64,000 nt of DNA, taken from contig VXBM01000057.1 in NCBI GenBank assembly GCA_013400155.1, positions 254,995-318,994 on the forward strand, given 5' to 3'. Source of the stretch: Helopsaltes ochotensis. Taxonomy: Eukaryota > Chordata > Aves > Passeriformes > Locustellidae. The notes below the pieces were generated by a model. That model searched no databases and was not told the DNA's origin. It worked only from the letters and a program-made list of their open reading frames with translations. Below, in pieces: positions 1-11,805 of this stretch; within the stretch, counting starts at the first letter, position 1, and every line of letters begins with the position of its first letter. The translations under genes and the position numbers were made by a program.

Positions 1-1254
1 CTCTGGGATCCTTGAAAGAAAGTTGCCAGAGAAACACAAGTATTTGGTTTTTAACTCTCTGCTGTCTCTTTGGCTCAGAGGAAGTTTGCAGAAGTGAAAA
101 CTTTCTCTCAATCATTTTTTCCTGCTGCTTGTCACAATCAGAATTTCTAATACTCTAGCATGACACTAATGTTTATTACAGTATATGGAGATGTCATGCT
201 AAACTGCCTCAAGCATAGGCAAAATTGGAGTGCAGATCATACTTTATGGCACTAAAAGCAGGGAAAGGCAATTTTGAGAGGACACTAATGGGAGTTCCTT
301 GTGTAAAGTGGGAAAGGGTGGAGATTTTCCCTCTGTGCTCCTTGCCCTGGTGGTAGGACAACAGTAAGGTTCTAGGGTAGTTTCAGGGCTCTGGAGAGGG
401 GAAAGGGAATTTTGAACTTGGAGGAGATTTAGAAAGAAAAAAGTGATCTCTCTGCTTTCACTTTCCCCTCCTCTCCTGGTGGCTTGACCTCAAGTTATGA
501 GGTTCTGCCTCCAGCTCTCCCTTTTTCCCTATCGGCAGATACTCCATGTTCTCCCACCCACCCACTGGGCCATCTGCTCCCACCTAAGAGAGAGGCACAG
601 CTTGGGCACTGGGGTAGGGACCCACAGGGCAGGGCTTGCTGCTCTGTAAGAGGAGGGTGGGCAAAGGGAGTACAGTTCCACCTGCTCTGAGGAGCAGCAG
701 CCTGGAGTAAGATGGTCTTTGTGTCCATGGTAGCAGTAGATGCAGTTACTCTGTGTGAGGCTGAGCAGGCTGGCAAGGGTTAGCTGTGTAGCATGTGTGG
801 CTGTAATGGGTGATCCCTGAATCCTTACCTTGCCTAGATTTTTTGGCAGATATTATGGTTGTCACAGTCACCCTGTTATAAATTTCTATAGTCTGTAAAA
901 CCTGTGCTGCTTTTATCTCCTGATTCGGATAGTGGTCAGTGATTATTCAAGAGTTCTGGTTTGGATATCCTGTTGTTGTAGAAGGAGCCCCTGAAACACG
1001 GTGAGAGGAGGTCAGACTGTGTTTGGATGCAGTTGGGGCATGTGCTCCTGGTGCTTCTGAGTATGGCTAAGAGGTGTCACCTGGGTTAAGGAGTAGCCCA
1101 TAACTGGTTTCCTGGGGGGCACTGTCATAAAGGTAATCCCAGGACTTCTGTGTGGTTGGTGCATTGACTTAGGACTTTGATTTGCTGGTGAATGTGTGAC
1201 TGCTGTAAACAGCCTTTCTCTTGTTAGGTAAAATAATTAATCCTGTCATTTCAG
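1..1254 (+). other. POMT2: POMT2 intron upstream of the first visible exon
   Basis: No coding exon of POMT2 or another gene could be recognised here. It is taken as the end of the intron before the exon at 1255, whose acceptor is TTTCAG at 1249-1254. Short open frames here (for example 484-690 and 495-776 on opposite strands) have no family resemblance. Confidence 0.75.
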
Positions 1255-1321
1255 GTCACTGCCTACTTACATAAAGATTTGAATAACCTGTGGATCATAA
1301 AGAAACATGATTCAGATACAG
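1255..1321 (+). CDS. POMT2: POMT2 exon (fragment residues 1-22)
   Basis: Begins in phase 0 after TTTCAG and encodes a MIR-domain stretch including YLHKD and NNLWIIKKH. It ends one base into a codon at the donor GTAACA. Corresponds to about human exon 10, by residue count from the C-terminus. Confidence 0.93.
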
Positions 1322-4300
1322 GTAACAGATACCAGTAAAGTGCCTTTTATAACTGCTGCTTCTGTTTTGCACATAAATATTCCAAGTTCTTTCCAGAGCA
1401 GAGTATCCTTCATGGATATGAGAGGGAGAGGAGGAAGAAGAAGGGGAACCTGTCTCCATCTTGATTTACATTGTGTGTATCTACTGTGGTTTTGGTTCTT
1501 CTTCAGATTATACAGCTGAAGTAAATAAGTTTTTCTTAGCTGAAGGTTGCATTGACAATTTTTCAGCTGTGTAGGGCTGCAAATAACAGCAGAGAGGAAA
1601 TTTGTCTGAACTGAGTTAATATTTTTTGCAACCTGTTATTGTGGCTAAGAGTCTTGGGAAAGCTGAGTCCTGTTACCGTGGTGCATTGTGTTTGACAGAT
1701 TTTTGTGGATGATTGCTTTGGGAGAAGATAAGAGTACTGAATGCGATGATCTATGGTTTGTACAGAAAGCTGTTGGTTTAGATTATGTAGTGTATGTAGC
1801 TGAGGCATGCTTGGTCTGGCAGTTCCCTTTTTTTTTACCTGCCACATGTGTTTTGAAAAACTAACAAGAATTGTCTAAACAAGAAAAATGTAAATAACAT
1901 AGGTATGTAAGAAAATCAGTGTTGCAAGAGTCAGTTATAATTCACATTCTTTGGAGCAGCGCTCAGGGTTAGAGTCTGAAACAATGTTTTACACCAGGCT
2001 TAGAATCAGCTTTATTGTTTGCTTTATTATCTGCTTGAGGCACAAGCATCAGCAAGAAACTAAGTTTGTCAGTGCATTGATATGATTAGATCCTTTTCCT
2101 TCAGCAGATCTGTCTGACCCCTCAAGTCCTGTGGAGTTTGTGAGGCATGGCGATATTATTCGTCTGGAACATAAAGAGTAAGGATGATTCAAAGAGATTG
2201 TGTGATTGAATAGAATTGGTGGGAGACTTGTCCTGCTGGAGACTGTGCTTAGGCAAGCACAAGCTGGATATGGGACAGAGGTATCTGTATATCTGAATTT
2301 CCAGTGTGAGGTTTATAGTGTTTTTCTTCTATGGTTTATGTTTTGAAAAGTGTCTATTAAATGTGAAACTTCCAAGAGAACACAGCTTTATTAGAATTAT
2401 CTACCTAAGCAGCAGGGAGATTTGTTCATTTCTGTGAGGTGCAATAATCCGAGTAACTCTTCCAGAGATGCAGTTTCAAAACCCTCATTCTGTTGCCTGT
2501 CTCCATGCTGAATTTTCTAGACAAATAGAATATAGGGTTTTTTTGTCAGCGTACTGCAAGTGTCCTGTTCCTATGTTCATAGGCAGTATCCACCCACTGA
2601 AGTTCTCAACAGCACTGAGATCATAGCAGTTAAACACTTTGAATGAAAATGGAGGCTGATCCCTTCCCTTTCTGCAAGGAATACCTAAGAGGAAGCAGGG
2701 GAACCATAGTGACTTGATAGTTAGTCTTTGTCTAGTCTAATGTCACTTTGCCAAAACGCTCTGTGCTTTCACAGCTTTGATTTCTTAACACAACCTCTAA
2801 ACTCGTGAGCCAGGAAATCATGTTGTATTGTATTCAGTATGGCGTATGCGCAAATCATTGCTTAGGTTTCCGAAATGATTATAAGACTTATTTTTTTAAA
2901 TTTTGAATTTGGGAGTTTACTGTCAAATATATGGTAACGAGGATGATAAAATCTTGATTAGACAAAATGGGTTAAGTCCTCATGAGATCTCTGGCTTGGG
3001 AGTGAATCGGCAGTGCTGGGGAAGGATCCGGCCTGTGGCGCATCTTGCGGGACAGCGGTGTCCGTGCCAATGCGGCTGGGCAGCATGCTGGGCACTGTCC
3101 CAGGGCCTTTGGCAAGGACTGACGGGCTATGGCCGGGTTTCTCTGGTTGCCTCAGTTGGGCAGACCCTGCCAGGGTGGCAGGGTCTTTGTCTGCATTGTG
3201 GTGGTGCTAAATCATGGCCACTGATTTCCCCCTAAATCATACAATCTTTCCCTGCAAAAGCAAAACTTGTAATCACAAAAGGTCAGGATCTTGCTTTTCC
3301 TCTTACAAAACAGGTCTCTTTGTCACACTTTACTGTTAATTAAAAAAAAAACAAGACAGAGCAAACCAAAACAAATCTCTTTTCCTTTTAGAGGTGGTGG
3401 ATTGTAGTTTGAGGGTTGGATTTATTCATGCTGTCATCCTTTTCTGTCACTGCCCAGTGCAGCATAAGCTCAGAATCACATGCTGGGAAGTGACAGTTTC
3501 ACTCCATGTCCCCCATCCCGTTAAGGCTGCGTTCTGCTGTGCCCTCAGCTGGAATTCAATGGTTAGAGTACTAGCAGATCTCTGCATGGCTCAAAGCAAT
3601 GTTTTTATCACAAATTGACAAGATTCAAAGGTTTGACTTTTAATTTCATTTCAGAACTTCTAGAAATCTGCACAGTCACCAGCATGAGGCTCCCATGACA
3701 AGGAAGCATTTTCAGGTCACTGGCTATGGAATAGTAAGTGAAGGCAAGATAAAACAAAAGCTGCTTCTTTTGGGAAGGGTTCATATCCAAGGGAATTTAT
3801 TGCTACTTTTTTTAGTTTGTTAGCCAGGATGATGAATAGACATCTGCCATCCTCAAGGAAAAAACTGATGTAGTATGAAATGCCTTATTTCGTATTTAAG
3901 GTCTATTTAATGTGAACACAGATAAAAAAATAATTTAAACTTTTACTGTCAGTCTAGCTTTGGCAGCATTCAACTCTAGAAATGACAAACTGAGCAACCT
4001 TGAAGTTGCTCTGAAAAGTATTATTTTAAATATTTGGCCTTGTCACATAGACAATTGTTTTTTTGACAGAATGATGACAGAATTTTGAATCACAAAGATG
4101 AGATATGCTTTGAGGGCCAAGTTTCTAAATGCAAAGGTCTGTCACCTAAACCCCTTTCGTGAAGCAGCCAAGTTGCCGCTGTTTATGCTCTAACTCTGAG
4201 CTACAGTCAAGAAGAATTGAAAGCAAACAAAATTAAGGTTGGCAAGATTGAGATATATTTGCGAGTGGTTGCTTATGTCTAGAATGATGTCTTCCTGAAG

Positions 4301-7300
4301 GGGAATCTCTTTGTGTGAATGTGAGTAAGGCTGGTCTGGGTTAGTTTTTTTAGCTTTGGACCAAGTACAGTTTCAGAATTTCCTATTTGCAGTACTTCAG
4401 TTCTGTGTGTCTTCTAGTTTGGGCATTCTTTAGTTTCTTTATTCAGTTTTTGTAATTGTTTTTTTCTCTAATGGTATGTTTGCATGCTAGAATGGAACAG
4501 GAGACTCCAATGACTTCTGGCGGATTGAAGTGGTAGGCAGGAAGAGTGGGAAGCTCATCAAAGTCCTACGGAGTCAGGTCCGGCTAACTCATGTGGCCAC
4601 AGGGTGTATATTGGGATCTTCTGGAAAGACTCTGCCAAAATGGTAAATCATTTGTAATCCCCATCCACCCCTGCAGGGCCTTGAGCTGACATGTTCCCTT
4701 TTCTCAATGGTACTTTTAGACTATGCAATAACTACATTTCTTCCATTTCTTTAAAAGAATAAAAATGTAACTAGCAGGTACTAAAAATACCACCAGAGGG
4801 GGAGATCTGGGTTAGGATTATGCAGTCTGTTACGGTGAAGGTATACGGCTCTGAAAAATAATATCCCTTACTAAGAGATCCAAGAGTCACATGGACATAG
4901 ATCTTGTCATCTGGTAAGGCCGGGGGGGATGACAGACATGTTATTTAATGTGTTATTTATCCTTGGGGTTTGTAAAAATCACTGGAAACTGGGGCAGTTC
5001 ATGCTCTTGTGTACCACAATCTTCTAAATTGCTTTCTATTGGTATTAATTTACCTTGTGATTAGAAGACCTTTGCCATTTTTGCATGCAGCATCTTAAGC
5101 GAGGCAGTGGTTACAAGCTGCTATTAGCAGGGGTCAGGATTTTATATGTCCTTGAATTATACATCTTCACCATTTAAATGGGGTGTATGCAGAGATGTCC
5201 AGGCTGATGCCAAGCAAGCTGCCCTGTCTGTAAAGCTGCAGCATGTGGGATGCTGACATGGATCCTGAGGCAGAGGCTGTGCACTCATGTTGCTGCTGTT
5301 TCGAGAGCTGCCTCCCTTTCTGCTGCTCTAGGTTTCCTTTCACTGTGTTGTGGTAAAACCAGATTCTAAGAAATCCTGTGGATGCTGAATTATAGAGCAG
5401 GCAGGTACCTCTGGCAACTGCCTGGCCAGGAGTGCAAATGCCACTTAGATGTCACCGTAAGACTGGGCTCATGGGTACATAATGTGTTCAGTGAAAAAAA
5501 AAAAGTCAATCTCCATCAAGAGCGTTCAAAAAACATTGTGAATTGGGGATTTTTCCCCCACTAACAATTTACTATGTGAATGGAAGTTATTGCCACAAAA
5601 TACTGATGATGGTAACAGCTGAGGGGAAAAAATACTTGTTAACTGCAAATAAGGATGGTTAGAGTATATTGGATTTTTATTATTTTTTATTTAACAGGTA
5701 GTAATCACTGTCCTTCACAGAATTTAATGGTAATTATTTGATGGATTACTTAATTAGTGAAATTTGCGTAGTGGTGATTGATAGAAAATTCTCTGTTAGT
5801 GTCATATTACTGCCAGATTTGATGCACTTTCACCCAGAATCTTTGATGTTACCTGCTAGACGTAGGGTGACAGATTAAACAGTTATTAGTATCCTCTAAG
5901 GTAATTGTTTTGTTTCTGTAATAGAGTTCTTGTAGATATGGATCGACTTAAATTAATGATGGTGACTTTCTTTGGAGGGACTATAAGGGTTGAATTGTAA
6001 GTAGTTTCTAGTTGGTAAGGTGCATAATTTTCAAAAATCCTACATATCCACTTAGGGCTTTTTAGATGAGAAAATGAGAAATGTGGTTTAACTATTCCAT
6101 AGAATTTATGTCAGGTGCCTTGCAGTTCTGTTTTGGTTTCTACATGGTTCTTATAGCATGTAAGAGTACAACTACTGAAACATTATGGAGAAGTATAAAG
6201 CTAAATGGGGAAAAACTAAACATGAAATGGAAATATTGAGTGTTCCTGTGGGGTGGTAGTGATCTGTTCTGCTGATCCTCAGGGGCTGGGAACAAGTAGA
6301 AGTCACCTGCACACCATACCTGAAGGAGACACCCAATTCCCTCTGGAACTTTGAAGATCATATTAACCCTAAATGTAAGTAATGGATTTCCTTTTCATTT
6401 GTGAGTGCATCTTGGCTTGCTGTTAAAGGAAGGGATGAGCTATCAGATAGCAGCAAGTGGCATTCTGCATTTGAAATGTATGTGTTCTTTCACAGCTTAA
6501 GTGCAAACTTGCTGAACTTGAGTATGTGCAGGGATGCAGAGCCCTTTTCTCTTTCACTGTTTGTACTGGAAGCTGGTGATAATGCTTGAAGTGTAGTGGA
6601 AGTATAAAGATTTTTTTAAAGGATTTTGAGATTTTAAGGTGTTACAAAAGTGTGAAGCATTCCAGTACAGGTTGTTATTTCTAATATTGTTTAATTGAGA
6701 ATTATCATTGATATGAGTATGTCAAATATATTTCAATTACTTTTAAAGAAAGCTTGGATCCAGTCTGTTCTGGTGTATTTTCTTCCTTCTCCTACTGGGG
6801 GTGTGCTAAATGATGACTTTGCAATACCATCAAGAAATAAGTAGTGTGTGACAGAGATCTAAGTTTGCCAGTAATGACAGTGGGCCTTGCAGCCTCATCC
6901 AGGAGTTATGTGTGTTTCACAGGCTCATCTGGCCCGAGTTCTTCAACACAATTTTTATCCCATGAATTTCAGGTGACTGGGCTGAGTTCTGAGTTATTAA
7001 AACACTTATTGTTCTTCCTCCTCTGAGAGCAGCTGTATGCAAACCAAAAGAGACAAATCTTGTGCTGTTGGCTTGGTAGAATTCTGTTGTAATGTATTTT
7101 ACATTCCCATACTTATGGCTCATTTACAGATAAACAGCAACCTAGGAAGAGTATGTCTCTAATTTCAGCCAGAAGTACAAATCTGTTTATTTAATCGACT
7201 TTTATATATTTCTATTGCTCCTGGAAATAAGGGAGGAAATTTAGAAGTACAACAGTTGTAAATTTCACTGGGGGATACTTCTGACTGAAAGCCACTGTGT

Positions 7301-10300
7301 TTAGAGTATGAATGAATTGCATAGAGAATTAAAAGAGGTTCTGGAAACAGATTTGTTGTAGGAGGAGAGAATTCAGTTTATCATGAAAAAGACAAATAAA
7401 AGTAAACCATACAAACTTCCAATCTATTTCTCTCTCTATCTCTCTCTTTTTTTTTTTTTTTTTTTGAAGTGCCCAATATCAGCCTGGATGTTTTGAAGCC
7501 TTCTTTTGCAGAGATTCTGCTAGAATCCCACATGGTTATGATCCGGGTAGGATATCATTGATTCCAGATTATCATTTTCTTCCTCCCCTCTCTTGCATTC
7601 AAAAAAGAAATAGCACTTTTTGAGATATCTAGGTGATGGGTACAAGCTAGGGCAGAATTTGCATGCCCAAGCAACCTACTTGAATTTATACTTAGAAACA
7701 AGGATGGTCTTGGAGCTAAATCTTCCAAGTCCAAGTTTGGAAGCCTTGGGCTTAATGCCTGGCTCTGCTGTTGGTGTGATCTAGCTACAGCCTAGTTATG
7801 TAATATTTTACCTACCTTCCTCTAAGGCTTTAAAGGAAAATTAGTATTTGTAAGGCAGAAGATATTACTGTGGTCAAAATCAGGAAAATCAGCTAAACAG
7901 ACACTTGAAAAAACAGTAAGTGTTTGGATTGAAAATGGAAAACTTTGGATTTTTTTCACGTTTATGAAGGAGCTGTGATTTCTGATTTCATTTTTATCTC
8001 TGAATATATATTTTTTAAAAAGAGCAGATTTAATATTTGCAAGGTGGACTGCTCTTGCAGTCTTTTCCTATGATTGTTCTTTGTACCCTTGGCCACAACC
8101 CTTCTGCTTCCAGCTCCTCAATCCTTCTGAAGAATGAGAAGTTAATGTTTTGAGAAAGGAGTCTAGGGTTTTCTTTGCTACTGTTTGTGAAGCTCTTCTC
8201 AGATTTTAAAGAAAAAGAAGTAGTCAAGTACATTATTGTTAGTACTTGTAAAGTGTTTTTTGTAAAGCGTTTCCATGGCAATTAGTGATAATGCTGTCTC
8301 AGGTAAGGAAGCACCTGCAGGGGTTTCCATGGAAATAATCTTTGAGACTTTTTTTTCATAGTGAAGGGAAACAGTAGTCTCTTAATGAAAAAAGGTCTTG
8401 TTTATGCAACACATATCCTCAGTGACAGAAAAGCTGAAGAAGAGAAATGAGAGAATACTGCCTCTTTTGGTACCCAAAAACCATCTTCACTTGCACAGTA
8501 GTATTAAAAGATTCATATTCCTAATTGTGACCATTGTGGAAGAGGATGTGTTTATGTAGGTCAAAAAGAACTTTCACTCAGGAAGGGTATTGATGTATGT
8601 TTATGTACACAGACATTGCAGCATAACTTCCTGTTCATTTAAATTTTATGTTGATTTATCTGTAGGGAAACAGTGGCCTCAAACCAAAAGACAATGAAGT
8701 TACATCCAAACCTTGGCACTGGCCCATCAACTACCAGGTATATTGATCAATCCCTATTTGTTCTATTTTCAAATGCTTTTGCAGTGCCTTTTGAAGCACA
8801 ACACCTTGTAATTGCATTGAAGATACTGTCAGCTTTCTTTTGTAGCACCTGAGATGCATGGATGGGAATTTGTCTCACCTTAGACACTGCAACATACAAA
8901 CTGGACTGATGAATATCCATTTTTCTCCCTTCTGATCTCTCTCCTCAGGGACTGCGTTTTTCTGGTGTCAATGAGACAGATTACCGTGTTTATTTACTTG
9001 GAAACCCGGTAAGTTGGAGTGAGAGGCTCCAAGCCAATGTCTTTAGCAAATTTTAGCTTAGTCTTGCTTATACTAGTTCTTTTTCTTCTCCTTACGGACT
9101 GTCTCTCTTATTGTACTTTTAATGTTTGCATGTCATGTGCACATGTCCAGCATAAGGTTCCAAATCTTTCTTTTTCTCTTGTGTAGGTGATTTGGTGGCT
9201 GAATCTGGTCACTATTGGGTTATATCTTCTGATAACAGTTTGCACTGCAGTGGCACTGAAGAGAGGTGTCCAGCTGACATCTGAACTCAAAGGTGAGGTC
9301 AGTCTTCCTTTTCATAAATGCCTTTTGTAGGAACCTTAAAAGTGTGTGGATGGCAGGACTTCTTGTGTCAGGGGTGGGAAACCACAGAGCTTGGATTATC
9401 AAGCAGTGTCCACAGGGAAAAGAGTGGGAACTTCATAGCTGTAGTTTAATAGTGAACACCACAGATCTTCTACAAAAATAGTGCACAGATACCTAATTGG
9501 CTACAAGGGATACAGACCAATTAATCAGTGCCCTGCTATCAAGCTCTGCATGTGCTCAGTACTTGGTAATTTGCACAGTGTTTTAAAACAAGAAATGTTT
9601 TCTGATATTTATGCAAAGCAAGTGACAAACGCAAGAGATAAAATGATCCTTTATTATGTCCATTGCAAAGGTTTTGGAGCTTTTCACAAGCCCTAATTAG
9701 TCATACTTTCAGCATTCCTGTTTACATCAATGATTGCTTCATTTTGATCTCCTTATGGGAAGTCAATTCTAAAATGTGATGGGAAACTACTCAATTATAC
9801 AGTAAGTTACAGGCTAAGCTGTATACAGACACCAGAGCTCTTAGTCCCTTCCCCAGGCTCTGAAAGCTAGGCACCACTTCTTTCCAGGAAGGGCTGACAA
9901 AGTGATCATCTGGATGGCTCTCATTGCAGAGACAATGAAAATCATCAGAAACCAGAATCACCTGATTAGTCTGATGCACATTAAGAGAAACAGCACGTTT
10001 GGTCTTAACACAGAGCGTGGTCAATCTCCTGCCATGCCTTGAGATTTAGGTCTTTGTACATCTTTTCTGATAGCTGTTCTCCTGAAGAGTGTTTGTATGT
10101 TTATAAAGAATGCAGCTAGGATGTTGCAGAGGCTTGAAGCAATTCCAGACCAATACATGACTTCCTGCAAAGATTATTCCTGTTGAGTTTACTTAGTGTG
10201 TTAAGGTTTGCAAATAGGAACTACTGTAGCTGAGTTTTTCTCTGCTGAAGTCTGTTTATTTGTGTTCCAGAACTGTCCAGAGTTGTGCTATGTGCTGGAG

Positions 10301-11805
10301 GGCAGATCACACTGGGCTGGCTCCTTCATTACCTTCCTTTTTTTATGATGGGACGAGTTCTCTATTTCCACCACTACTTTCCTGCCATGCTTTTTTCCAG
10401 CATGTTGACAGGTAAATACTAGAGAAGAATAGGCAGGGAAAAAGGTGATATTCTGTTAAATTGAATGTTTTTCTGCCTAAAAAGTTTAATATTTTTATAG
10501 GCTTTGTTTGCTAGTGCAAAGTGCTTGAAAGCATTGACTTAAAATGTTTTCCACAAAGCAGCTTGCAGGGCCAATTTTTTGTTAGTCTATTTGGTTTTGG
10601 TTTTTTGGTGGTGGTTGATTGGCTGGTTGGTTGGTTGGGTTTTTGTTATCACCATGAAGAGGCAGTCATGTCTAGTGCTTAGAGCATTTAAATTTAGAGC
10701 TATTTCGCTGTTCTTATATATTCTTGTATAAAAGTTACTTCCCTCTTGGTTTACTGCCAACACTTTTCTGTCATGTCTGTTTATAATTTGGCCTTGGTGG
10801 TTTTTCCTGTGATTTTATACCAACTTCATTAGCATCTGGGGCCCCGATCTCTTTTGCATTTATTCAAATGGAAAGGTAGGACAAAAAGAACCTTTGCTGA
10901 TACAAAACAATCGCTATGGTTCTGAAGGTTATCAAAGTAAATGAATTTAAAAAATGACATGATCTTTTGATGTTAACAGAGTTTCATCAACCTAGTCTGT
11001 GAACAGAGCAGCTCTGTTCTTCTGACTTGTACCTCTTCCTTCTCCTAGGAATCACCTGGGATGCACTACTGAAGTTCTGTACTGGGTTCTTGTCACCCAG
11101 CACTACAGCTAGAAAGATATATGGAGGTGGATTCTTGGCACTGGTTCTGCTCATCCTGCACAGGTGAGTGCTAAAAGCTGAACTTTTCATGAACGGAATG
11201 TGTGATGGTTGCCATGTCAATAGAATTTTGCTGCCTTTTAATTATCCTTAGCCTTTGTTCTCTCTTCTTTTCTCTGCTGAATTTGTTAGACATTCTCAAG
11301 CCCAATCCTAAACCTTCAAATTTGATTAGATTCAGCATTTGTGTCCCAGTAATGCATTATAGAACATCTTTCCATTGCAGGAAGTCTTTCTTTTGCTGCA
11401 GCACACGATGTGAACATTCTCTTCTCCTCCAAACCCGCTGTTCAGCAGTTTGTGGTTCTAATCCTAGTGATGGTGACATATTCCCAGGCAAATTTTTTAT
11501 TATTGTAGGTTTTGTCAGATTCTGAGAGAAAATACCATGTGTGATAAATTGTGTGCTATGTATCTATTGCATTCAGCAGAGATTAGAAGGTTCCCAGTAG
11601 AGCTTAGAGCAGCACGTCAGACAAAGGTCCCATAGACTGCAAACTTCTTGAGACAGAAGACTGTGCTGTGTTTGATGGGCATTTGGTTTCTTTCCACAGC
11701 TTCTACCTCTTCCATCCGCTGTCCTATGGGATGATAGGACCCATGGCCTCCAACCCCGGCAGCCCCATGGCAGGGCTCCGGTGGATGGACTCCTGGGAAT
11801 TCTAG
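1255..11805 (+). CDS. POMT2: POMT2, protein O-mannosyltransferase 2 (3' half, 12 coding exons)
   Basis: With POMT1, this ER-membrane enzyme moves mannose from dolichol-phosphate-mannose to Ser/Thr of alpha-dystroglycan and other proteins (known from the family). Twelve exons join in phase to give 378 residues ending in a stop: 1255-1321, 2108-2177, 3655-3733, 4491-4642, 6283-6374, 7470-7546, 8666-8737, 8949-9008, 9187-9292, 10271-10411, 11049-11163 and 11700-11805. They match the second half of vertebrate POMT2 collinearly, including HGDIIRLEHKE, DFWRIEVV, KPWHWPINYQ, GRVLYFHHYFPAML and the C-terminus MAGLRW-DSW. Fragment residues 1 to about 160 carry the MIR repeats; residues 224-378 carry the hydrophobic C-terminal domain. 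Sequons N-G-T, N-I-S and N-E-T are visible. All junctions are GT-AG and nothing is broken. The N-terminal catalytic half lies left of the window. POMT1 is excluded by the residue match and by NGB next door. Confidence 0.97.
2108..2177 (+). CDS. POMT2: POMT2 exon (MIR domain, residues 23-45)
   Basis: Encodes SSPVEFVRHGDIIRLEHK and ends two bases into a Glu codon before GTAAGG. The acceptor is a tandem TTCAGCAG; the second AG gives the same length as the human protein, the first would add one alanine in frame. Confidence 0.92.
3655..3733 (+). CDS. POMT2: POMT2 exon (MIR domain, residues 46-72)
   Basis: Starts after TTTCAG and encodes TSRNLHSHQHEAPMTRKH followed by FQVTGYGI, a strongly conserved MIR segment. 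Ends in phase 0 at the donor GTAAGT. Confidence 0.95.
4491..4642 (+). CDS. POMT2: POMT2 exon (MIR domain, residues 73-122)
   Basis: Begins with an N-G-T sequon and encodes GDSNDFWRIEVV, KVLRSQVRLTH and TGCILGSSGKTLPK. The last Trp codon is split TG|G across the next intron, as the conserved KWGWEQ junction requires. Acceptor GCTAG, donor GTAAAT. Confidence 0.95.
6283..6374 (+). CDS. POMT2: POMT2 exon (MIR domain end, residues 123-153)
   Basis: Encodes GWEQVEVTCTPYLKET and LWNFEDHINPK. The phase-1 end (first T of a Leu codon) is completed by the next exon. Acceptor CCTCAG, donor GTAAGT. Confidence 0.95.
7470..7546 (+). CDS. POMT2: POMT2 exon (residues 154-179)
   Basis: Encodes LPNISLDVLKPSF and EILLESHMVMIR, with an N-I-S sequon. 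The acceptor is unusual: an uninterrupted run of about 19 T is followed by GAAG, so the -3 base is A, not a pyrimidine. Reading frame and protein match support this boundary. Confidence 0.93.
8666..8737 (+). CDS. POMT2: POMT2 exon (residues 180-203)
   Basis: A 72-base symmetrical phase 0 exon encoding GNSGLKPKDNE and SKPWHWPINYQ, a signature of the segment after the MIR repeats. Acceptor TGTAG, donor GTATAT. Confidence 0.95.
8949..9008 (+). CDS. POMT2: POMT2 exon (residues 204-223)
   Basis: A 60-base phase 0 exon encoding GLRFSGVNETDYR and VYLLGNP, with an N-E-T sequon. Acceptor CCTCAG, donor GTAAGT. Confidence 0.95.
9187..9292 (+). CDS. POMT2: POMT2 exon (membrane segment, residues 224-258)
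   Basis: Starts VIWWLNLVTIGLYLL and continues hydrophobic: the first transmembrane helix of the C-terminal domain. Ends one base into a codon at GTGAGG. Confidence 0.94.
10271..10411 (+). CDS. POMT2: POMT2 exon (membrane segments, residues 259-305)
   Basis: Encodes GGQITLGWLLHYLPFF and GRVLYFHHYFPAMLFSSM, the most conserved part of the C-terminal domain in protein O-mannosyltransferases. Phase 1 at both ends. Acceptor TTCCAG, donor GTAAAT. Confidence 0.96.
10590..10647 (+). repeat. GT-rich low-complexity tract with (TTGG)n
   Basis: Inside a POMT2 intron the plus strand is almost only G and T, with several TTGG units in a row. It looks like simple-sequence decay and no function is implied. 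Confidence 0.7.
11049..11163 (+). CDS. POMT2: POMT2 exon (membrane segment, residues 306-343)
   Basis: Encodes GITWDALLKFCTGFL followed by a charged loop and the hydrophobic stretch FLALVLLIL. This part is less conserved than its neighbours. Ends AG, completed to Ser by the last exon. Acceptor CCTAG, donor GTGAGT. Confidence 0.92.
11700..11805 (+). CDS. POMT2: POMT2 last coding exon (residues 344-378 and stop)
   Basis: Encodes FYLFHPLSYGMIGP and the conserved C-terminus SPMAGLRWMDSWEF, then TAG at 11803-11805. Length and ending match the mammalian protein, so the C-terminus is intact. Confidence 0.97.

Larger units (their letters stand above)
1322..11699 (+). other. POMT2: POMT2 introns (11 introns between visible exons)
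   Basis: Nine of the eleven introns exceed 300 bases; the longest are 2178-3654 and 4643-6282. I see no further exon, RNA gene or clear transposon in them. Visible low-complexity sequence: a pyrimidine tract at about 7425-7465 feeding the acceptor at 7470, and a G/T-rich tract at about 10590-10647. Confidence 0.7.
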
